Source: an uncultured Erythrobacter sp. (lineage in GTDB: Bacteria; Pseudomonadota; Alphaproteobacteria; Sphingomonadales; Sphingomonadaceae). Taken from it: 64,000 bases of DNA. Below the pieces are notes generated by a model that was not told the DNA's origin, did not search any database, and saw nothing but the letters and a program-made list of their open reading frames with translations. Each line of letters begins with the position of its first letter. The first letter of the stretch is position 1. The position numbers and the translations under genes are program-made. Below are positions 58,509 through 64,000 of this stretch, piece after piece. The DNA lies in NCBI GenBank assembly GCA_947488755.1, contig CANLAD010000002.1, positions 1-64,000 of the forward strand, given 5' to 3'.

Positions 58509-58684
58509 GCACATTCTCCGATTTGGTTGGATTTCGTAAAGCCAACGAAGAGCGCAGGATTCGGTTGCGAATTTGAAGAATAATTTAGGATCTAAACCAT
58601 TGTTGATGGTTCGATTGTTCCTTCCGCGTGATTTATCCCTTGATGCCGTTACGGTGTTCTTGAACCCCTGACAAATGGCACCGT

Positions 58685-58981
58685 GTGATCACATTTACGG
58701 TGAAGCCGCATCCGGGGCTGAACGAGGAGCAGTCGAGGGTCATCCAGTGCGACTACGGAATGGTGGACGGCATTTGCGAGGTCGAGGTGAGATTGTCGAT
58801 GGCTTACTACTTCATCAAACGCATAAGTCTTGACCCTCCCGACATTTCCCCTGAACGCGCCTACATGCGATTGGAGAACATGCAAGACGTCGAACAAGCC
58901 ATTGCTAAAGCGAAGGAAGGAACTTTGCTGAAAGCGGGCGTCCGAGATGGCGGCCCACAGTTTACTTCGGCCCTAGTATGA
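58685..58981 (+). CDS. Hypothetical protein (uncertain)
   Basis: A 98-codon frame with a GTG start ([19 protein letters not shown]) and a charged, plausible soluble sequence ([19 protein letters not shown]). No family is recognised. Its codons are reasonable, but no strong ribosome site is visible. The 58982-59166 interval after it is empty. Confidence 0.35.
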   Translation: MITFTVKPHPGLNEEQSRVIQCDYGMVDGICEVEVRLSMAYYFIKRISLDPPDISPERAYMRLENMQDVEQAIAKAKEGTLLKAGVRDGGPQFTSALV

Positions 58982-59166
58982 GCGAATGGCAGCTTTCGGG
59001 AAAAGATGGCGACCACTCGAACGACCGGGATTGGGGCGCTTTGCCGACGACATTTGGTTGCCCATGAACGACCACTTTTGGCGATAGCTCGGATACACTG
59101 ATACGACTGCGGTCAAGGGCCGGAGCTGCCGCGGTGGGCTGGAAAGCCATCATCGTCCGAGGGGCA

Positions 59167-60078
59167 CTACATGCGTCGGCGGGGGGCTTCCTGGCGCAGC
59201 GTTCGCTGTTCGATCAGCTTTTGCTCGACCTTTGCGGCCGGCGACGCTTCGGGAGTCTTCTCAGGCGTAGCTTGCTGTGCCTGCCTTAGCGAGACGATTT
59301 GACCGTCGCGGTAGGCTATACCGCCCAGCTCGTCACCGTTGCGCAGCGAAGCGGCGACGGCATCGGTCGCGCCCCGAACATAAGCGCGTTGGAGCCGATC
59401 ATTGCCCGGCCACCGTTCAGCACCAACCTTTTTCGCGACGTCGACATAAGTTTGCGCTTTCGCCAGCTCAGGATCTCGCTTTGCGCGAGGATCTTGCTGG
59501 GCAAGAAAGCGCTGTGCTTTCTCGGCATTCGCTTTGCGCTCCGCATCATCATCAGTGGAGGGATTAGCGGCTTCATAATCAGGCGCGCTTTTACCATCAT
59601 CACCCATCGTCACCGGCGCTTGCGACGATTCGCGATCCTGGTCCGTCTTATTTCGATCTTTGAGTTCATCAGCCGGAGTAGACTGCATCCTCTCGTCCAG
59701 GCGTTCCTCGATCGTTTCTTTTTCCCCGGCTCTTTCGCTGCGCTCGATGCGGTTGAAGGTTTCCTTGGTGTTATCGTCGTTGAACTGGATAACAGCGACC
59801 GATCCATCCTTTTCCCAATTGGTCCAGATCAGAGGCTTTGACTTGCCGCCCTGGCTTCGTTCGAGAGCTTCGAATGGTTGCCCACGGCGCAGGCCTTCGT
59901 GGATCGCCGTCTCCATGTCGGAATGCTCGCTCACCAGACCACCGGCCCGAACCTGATAGGATGGTTGATCCGACCGCTCTTGAGCAGCCGGGGTATCAGT
60001 CGTAGATGGTTGAGGTTTCGGAGCTGCCGCTGGTCCGGGGCCAACAGCAGCGTCTCCGCTCGGTTTTGCATCGGCCAT
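59167..60078 (-). CDS. Hydrophilic conjugation-associated protein
   Basis: A 303-residue protein, Ala/Pro-rich at the N-terminus, then a small domain (EALERSQGGKSKPLIWTNWEKDGSVAVIQF) and a long charged, probably disordered middle, ending in a basic tail (EQRTLRQEAPRRRM). It is encoded immediately after virD4 on the same strand (stop of virD4 2 bases before its start), so it belongs to the transfer operon. The family is not recognised; it might be a relaxosome or coupling accessory. Confidence 0.6.
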   Translation of the reverse strand: MADAKPSGDAAVGPGPAAAPKPQPSTTDTPAAQERSDQPSYQVRAGGLVSEHSDMETAIHEGLRRGQPFEALERSQGGKSKPLIWTNWEKDGSVAVIQFNDDNTKETFNRIERSERAGEKETIEERLDERMQSTPADELKDRNKTDQDRESSQAPVTMGDDGKSAPDYEAANPSTDDDAERKANAEKAQRFLAQQDPRAKRDPELAKAQTYVDVAKKVGAERWPGNDRLQRAYVRGATDAVAASLRNGDELGGIAYRDGQIVSLRQAQQATPEKTPEASPAAKVEQKLIEQRTLRQEAPRRRM

Positions 60079-60079
60079 T

Positions 60080-61879
60080 TTACGCCCTTTCCAGGTTTTG
60101 CTGGTCTGCTTCGATGGTGTCGAGAACTTCCTGATCGGCGGCTTTCAGTACCTTGCGATCGAGGAAGTCTAAGCCGTTGTTCACATTGTCGAGGTTGAGG
60201 GCGTGCGGGCTGACAGGTTTGCGACCCACGAAACGGCTATGATCGATCGCCGGCACATCGGGCGGTGCCATGATGCGATCCTTGAAGGCCGCTTCCTTGA
60301 AGTAGCGAACCTTCTTGCCGAGGATGCCATCGATGCCGGCCTTAAGTATCAACAAACGATTCTCGTTCAGCTTCACCACATCTTGCGGCAGGATGAGCGC
60401 GCGGCGCTGTTCGGAGATCGATTTGCTGCGATTGGCCAGCATCCCGTGGATGGTCAGCGACTTGGTTTCGGCCTTTTGCCCAATATAGCCGATCCGCTCC
60501 GATATCTCGCGCGCGACGGCTTCATCTTTGATCCCGAACAGCACCTCGACGCCGCAATTGGTGATGATCTCCTTGGCGGTGTCGGGGCCGTATTTGTCGC
60601 GGAGCTGCGCTCGCGACTGGATCACGGGCATCATGCGCAACCCATAGCCAGCGACGTAGGCGAACGCTTCGGCCAACACGTCACGCTTCCCGAGTTTCGC
60701 AAACTCATCGAGCAGGAGTATCACGGGGATACTCCGGACACCGTTTTTCGGATCAGGCAGCTCGCGGCAATTCAGGTCGACAATCTGTTGGCACAGAAGA
60801 CTGAAAAGCGGAGCGACCCGTTCGCTTTCGCTTGGATCGACGCCGAGATAGATGGTCATTGGCCGATCGCGGAGCTGGCGCAGATCGAAGTCGCTGCGCT
60901 CGGTAGCGGCTGCAACCTTGGGGTTGATCCACAGGGAGAGTTTGGCGGTGACGTTCTGGACGACGCCGCCGAATGTTTCGGCGGGCATCCGGGCGATATC
61001 TTCGAGCGATTTGCGCGCCATGGGCGACAGCTTCGTGGTTTTCTTCTTCAGCTCTTTCTCCAGATCGCCCTTGAGGGTGCCGGAAGCGGCGAGCGCGTAA
61101 ATCTCGCCGATGGTGAAGGGCTTTTCCGCCTGACTGGCGATCAGAGCGGCAAAAGCGATAAAGGAGGTTCGAGACGATTCAATCCAGAACGCATTGTCCT
61201 GGCGCACCGGGTTTTCGTAGATCATGCTCGCGATTTTTTGCGCTTCGACGATCACTTCGACCGGATCGCTGCGATCGATGTAGGAGAGCGGGTTATAGCA
61301 ATGCGTTTTTCCATCCGAGGCGGTGGGATTGAAGAGAAACACATCCTGCCCGCTGTCCTTGCGAAAGCCCGCGGTCAGCTCCCAGTTCTCGCGCTTGAAA
61401 TCGAGCACGATCGCCGAGCCATTCCAGGTCAAAAGATTGGGAATGACGACGCCGACGCCCTTGCCCGAACGGGTCGGGGCTTCGACCAGGACATGCTCTG
61501 GTCCGCCGAAGCGGATGAGCTTGCCGTTCATACGGCCCAAGATCAGCCCAGCAGGATCGCGAAGGCTGTTTTTCCGAAGTGCAGCTTCCTTCGCCCAGGC
61601 TGCATCGCCGTGAAGCGCCGGCTTTCGCTTGAGCACGACATAGAGAAGGATCGCCGTGGGCAGGAGAGCAACAGCGCCGCCGATCGCAAGTCCGATCTGC
61701 ACGTCGGGATTGCCCGCAAAATGCCACCAGACCTGCGCCATAAACTCAGGCGACATGCCATCGATCGGATAGCCGAGATAAAGCCATGCGATCATCGAAC
61801 CGAGCAGCGCCCAAAGCAGGACGCCCAGGACGAGAATGCCCGCACGGAAGGCCGGATTATCGCTCTCCGCGAGGCTCAA
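60080..61879 (-). CDS. virD4: VirD4-type coupling protein
   Basis: A 599-residue coupling protein that brings the relaxase-DNA complex to the secretion channel. Two N-terminal membrane helices (residues ~12-34 and 58-80), Walker A EAPTRSGKGVGVV near residue 131, Walker B VILLLDEFAKLG near 383, and IGEIYALAASG in the body are typical. It overlaps virB11 by 23 bases. A 576-codon open frame on the plus strand is its shadow. Confidence 0.95.
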   Translation of the reverse strand: MSLAESDNPAFRAGILVLGVLLWALLGSMIAWLYLGYPIDGMSPEFMAQVWWHFAGNPDVQIGLAIGGAVALLPTAILLYVVLKRKPALHGDAAWAKEAALRKNSLRDPAGLILGRMNGKLIRFGGPEHVLVEAPTRSGKGVGVVIPNLLTWNGSAIVLDFKRENWELTAGFRKDSGQDVFLFNPTASDGKTHCYNPLSYIDRSDPVEVIVEAQKIASMIYENPVRQDNAFWIESSRTSFIAFAALIASQAEKPFTIGEIYALAASGTLKGDLEKELKKKTTKLSPMARKSLEDIARMPAETFGGVVQNVTAKLSLWINPKVAAATERSDFDLRQLRDRPMTIYLGVDPSESERVAPLFSLLCQQIVDLNCRELPDPKNGVRSIPVILLLDEFAKLGKRDVLAEAFAYVAGYGLRMMPVIQSRAQLRDKYGPDTAKEIITNCGVEVLFGIKDEAVAREISERIGYIGQKAETKSLTIHGMLANRSKSISEQRRALILPQDVVKLNENRLLILKAGIDGILGKKVRYFKEAAFKDRIMAPPDVPAIDHSRFVGRKPVSPHALNLDNVNNGLDFLDRKVLKAADQEVLDTIEADQQNLERA

Positions 61880-62903
61880 AATAGATCTCCGTGGCGCGAA
61901 ACTTCCCGTCGATCTTTTTCACCTGGACGATAACGTCGACGAGCATGTTGAGCAGCGATTGAATGTCCGCACGCGAGAGATCGGAGCCGGCTTCGCTCTC
62001 TTTGACGAGCAAGCCGAGCTGTTCGAGCGCGAGCTTTGCGGAATCGGCATGTATTGTGGTGATCGAGCCCGGATGACCCGAATTGACGTTGCGGAGATAG
62101 AAGAACGCCGTCCCGTCGCGCAGCTCTTGCAGTAGGATGCGGTCGGGTCGCATCCGCAGTGCGGATTCGAGCAATTCCTTCGCGGTGATCTTCGCAAGTC
62201 CCTGACCATCCTTGGCGTAGAGCATATTGACGACGTTGCGATGGGGGAGGGTGAGTTCGCGCGTGTCTTCGATCGTGAGCAGACGTTCGTGGTCGGGAAT
62301 GAGCTGAATCAGCCCCTTGCTGAACGTCGTTTTGCCCGAGCCGGTCGCGCCTGAAATCAGAATATTCTTTCGGGTACGGACGGCGAGCTTGAAAAATTCG
62401 ATGTAATCGCGCTCCGCGAGCGCGTTTTTCATGGCCGCATCGGTTTCCGAGACGCGATCCTCGGCAACAACGGTGTGTTCGAACAGGCCGCCTACGTGAA
62501 AGTCCTCAATGCTCAGATTGACGGTCGAGGGCTTGCGGATCGTGATTGAAATGCGACCAGGCTCAAGGGCGGGGGGCACGACCAGTTGCACCCGTTCGCC
62601 GGTTGGCAGGACGGTCGAGCAAACAGGGTTTTCGGCATCGATGTCCTGCTTGGTGTAAGCTGCCGCCGACTGTGCGATCGCTTTGAGCGCCAGCATGTCG
62701 AGCTGCGGCACGTCGTGCCACTGCCAACCGGTTGCGTTTTCGACGCCGACCACCCCGACCTCGTTGATCACGAGTTCGGTAACGCCCTCGACATCGAGGA
62801 GGGGGCGGATCGGAGCGAGATTGTGTTCGAGAACCGCCGTATCGATCGCTCCGTCACGGCTCTCTGCGGCAGCAGCATCATTCTCCGCGGAAGGGTGAAG
62901 CAT
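61857..62903 (-). CDS. virB11: VirB11-type T4SS ATPase
   Basis: A 348-residue hexameric ATPase. Walker A ISGATGSGKTTFSK near residue 184, the Asp-box LTIEDTRELTLPH, Walker B ILLQELRDGTAFFYLRN, and SGHPGSITTIHADSA are the expected motif series. The N-terminal domain (VEGVTELVINEVGVV) is also typical. It lies four bases after virB10 and overlaps virD4. Confidence 0.96.
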   Translation of the reverse strand: MLHPSAENDAAAAESRDGAIDTAVLEHNLAPIRPLLDVEGVTELVINEVGVVGVENATGWQWHDVPQLDMLALKAIAQSAAAYTKQDIDAENPVCSTVLPTGERVQLVVPPALEPGRISITIRKPSTVNLSIEDFHVGGLFEHTVVAEDRVSETDAAMKNALAERDYIEFFKLAVRTRKNILISGATGSGKTTFSKGLIQLIPDHERLLTIEDTRELTLPHRNVVNMLYAKDGQGLAKITAKELLESALRMRPDRILLQELRDGTAFFYLRNVNSGHPGSITTIHADSAKLALEQLGLLVKESEAGSDLSRADIQSLLNMLVDVIVQVKKIDGKFRATEIYFEPRGER

Positions 62904-62907
62904 CAGC

Positions 62908-63966
62908 TCAGCCGCCCCTCAGACGAAGATTGTAGATGTCGGAGAAGTCGAAATCCTGCGCTACCAGAATACCGACGCTTTCGCCCTGGTTCTTGATGAG
63001 CACAGGCGGAATATCGATCGTCTCGCGCACGATCGTCTCAGGGACTTGCGAGGGAACCTGCGTGATGTTGTTCCCCTGGTTGCCGATCTGGTTCTGCGCA
63101 GCGATCGCGGCATTGTCGACCAGCGAGAACAGGAGCGCGGCACCAAAACGCTGCCAGAAGAAGTTTTCGACCGTGCCTGGAACGCCTGAGCGACCCAGGG
63201 CATCGGTCGAGGGCGAGCCGAGCGAGATCGCGATGCCGCGCGGCGTGGTCGCGCGGGTCCACAAGACGAACAGGCGAAACTGACCGCGCTGAATGCCGGC
63301 TTGATATTCGCCAAAGACCTTCGTTCCCTTTTCCATCAGGATCACTCGCCCATTGTCCGAATAGACATCGTTCGGGATGATGCAGGTGGCGTAGCCGGGC
63401 TGCGAAGAGACGATCGCGGTCTGCAAGGTGCAGGGAATGAAGGTTCCCGCGGTGATGAGGTAGTCGCGATTGCCGAGATTGCGGGCGCGACTTGTCCCGA
63501 GGTTAGAGGATTGACGCAGCCGATCGAGAGTTGTCTCGCCCGCCGCGCTTCCGGCCTGCGATTGTCCGCCTGCAGCGGATGATCGCGGATCGAAGCCAGC
63601 GCCGCTATCGCTCGGCTGCTGCGCGCTGTAGGCCATGATCGACGACCGCCGCGCGTTTTCGAGGATGACCTGACGCTCGGATTTTTGTGGCCGCTGGCCT
63701 TGTCCCGCGACCGGTTGGTTTTGAAAGCCGGCATCCGGCACCGTTGCGGGATCGATCGCGGGCGTTGTGACGCCCAGCTCGTCGGCAATGTAGCGCTCGG
63801 GATCAAGGCTGGCGCTGCCCCCGGTTTCGACCGGCGTTTCCTCTTCGATTTCCGGCGCGCCCCCCAGGGTGGACCCGACCGCGATCAGGAGGAACAGCCC
63901 GCCGACGATGACGGCCGCGACGGCGGCGAGCTTTTTGGCGTCGAAACCCTCCTTGATTTCCGACAT
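62908..63966 (-). CDS. virB10: VirB10-type T4SS core-complex protein
   Basis: A 352-residue protein spanning from inner to outer membrane. One N-terminal helix (residues ~12-33, AAVAAVIVGGLFLLIAVG), a Pro/Gln-rich periplasmic linker, and the C-terminal VirB10 domain: RDYLITAGTFIPCTLQTAIVSSQPGYATCIIPNDVYSDNGRVILMEKGTKV and AIAAQNQIGNQGNN are characteristic. The same frame stays open to the right edge, so the true start could be upstream, reading ...RGSIEDERRTS before the ATG. virB9 and virB8 are expected just beyond. Confidence 0.95.
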   Translation of the reverse strand: MSEIKEGFDAKKLAAVAAVIVGGLFLLIAVGSTLGGAPEIEEETPVETGGSASLDPERYIADELGVTTPAIDPATVPDAGFQNQPVAGQGQRPQKSERQVILENARRSSIMAYSAQQPSDSGAGFDPRSSAAGGQSQAGSAAGETTLDRLRQSSNLGTSRARNLGNRDYLITAGTFIPCTLQTAIVSSQPGYATCIIPNDVYSDNGRVILMEKGTKVFGEYQAGIQRGQFRLFVLWTRATTPRGIAISLGSPSTDALGRSGVPGTVENFFWQRFGAALLFSLVDNAAIAAQNQIGNQGNNITQVPSQVPETIVRETIDIPPVLIKNQGESVGILVAQDFDFSDIYNLRLRGG

Positions 63967-64000
63967 CGATGTCCGGCGTTCGTCTTCGATCGATCCGCGC

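Noticed and set aside
58595..58621. Possible EcfG general-stress promoter before the catalase gene (GGAAC and GGTT on the minus strand)
   Set aside because: The spacing is 18 bases instead of 16-17 and the second element is not CGTT, so the match is too weak to annotate.
60203..61933. A 576-codon open frame on the plus strand
   Set aside because: Antisense to virD4, with no recognisable domains or ribosome site.
1..64000. tRNA, rRNA or insertion-sequence transposase genes
   Set aside because: None could be recognised; the only recombinase is the serine resolvase at 41675-42277.

Overview
The window looks like almost all of one conjugative plasmid from an alphaproteobacterium, most probably an Erythrobacter/Sphingomonas-type member of the Sphingomonadales. 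I infer this from the high-GC codon use, the RepA type with iterons, the compact VirB-type transfer genes, and several small protein families I associate with that order. No rRNA, tRNA or core chromosomal genes are visible. The two edges appear to lie inside one virB operon. Minus-strand virB6 runs off the left edge and minus-strand virB10-virB11-virD4 enter from the right edge, so only virB8/virB9 would be missing if the molecule is a circle slightly larger than 64 kb.

Layout. 1-5.9 kb: type IV secretion genes virB1-2-3-4-5-6 plus a TrbM-like protein and a small lipoprotein, with a partial duplicate of virB5. 6-12.5 kb: plasmid leading-region functions (secreted nuclease, degenerate Fic protein, a second VirB2-like pilin, ArdC antirestriction protein, Toprim primase, SSB). 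12.5-27 kb: an accessory island of envelope and stress genes. It holds a DUF421 protein, a short-chain dehydrogenase, a GntA-like/DUF1989 pair, a four-gene glycosyltransferase / acyl-CoA-dehydrogenase-like / PIG-L deacetylase / methyltransferase cassette (copy A), a DUF3618/holin-like operon, a Crp-type regulator, PRC-barrel proteins and a second glycosyltransferase. 27.5-30 kb: a large orphan ParB-like protein and two small genes behind structured GC-rich leaders. 30-33 kb: repA, a coupled zinc-binding protein gene and an iteron origin with a perfect DnaA box.

33-45.7 kb is a patchwork of small secreted, lipoprotein and stress genes (SRAP, PRC-barrel, an HWE histidine kinase with its receiver), two PIN toxin-antitoxin pairs and a serine resolvase. 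45.7-49.7 kb is the maintenance and mobilization core: parA, parB, mobC and a relaxase, with four copies of a 15-bp GTATAAC-type palindrome and an oriT-like inverted repeat. 49.9-58.5 kb looks like a second captured, GC-richer stress block: a truncated receiver gene, a DUF892 ferritin-like protein, copy B of the four-gene cassette, a zinc alcohol dehydrogenase, an SRPBCC protein and a large KatE-type catalase. 59-64 kb returns to transfer genes (virD4, virB11, virB10).

The most interesting content is the pair of syntenic but diverged four-gene cassettes (15.8-19.4 kb and 50.9-54.6 kb). Their enzyme set (processive or non-processive GT2, metal-dependent N-deacetylase, NodS-like methyltransferase, flavin dehydrogenase-like protein) suggests a dedicated pathway for a modified glycoconjugate. 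Each copy sits beside stress-defence genes. Other points worth checking are the rare non-ATG starts (notably ATC before the catalytic Cys of the SRAP protein), the degenerate Fic protein, the repeated structured leaders, and several gene fragments that record duplication and deletion.
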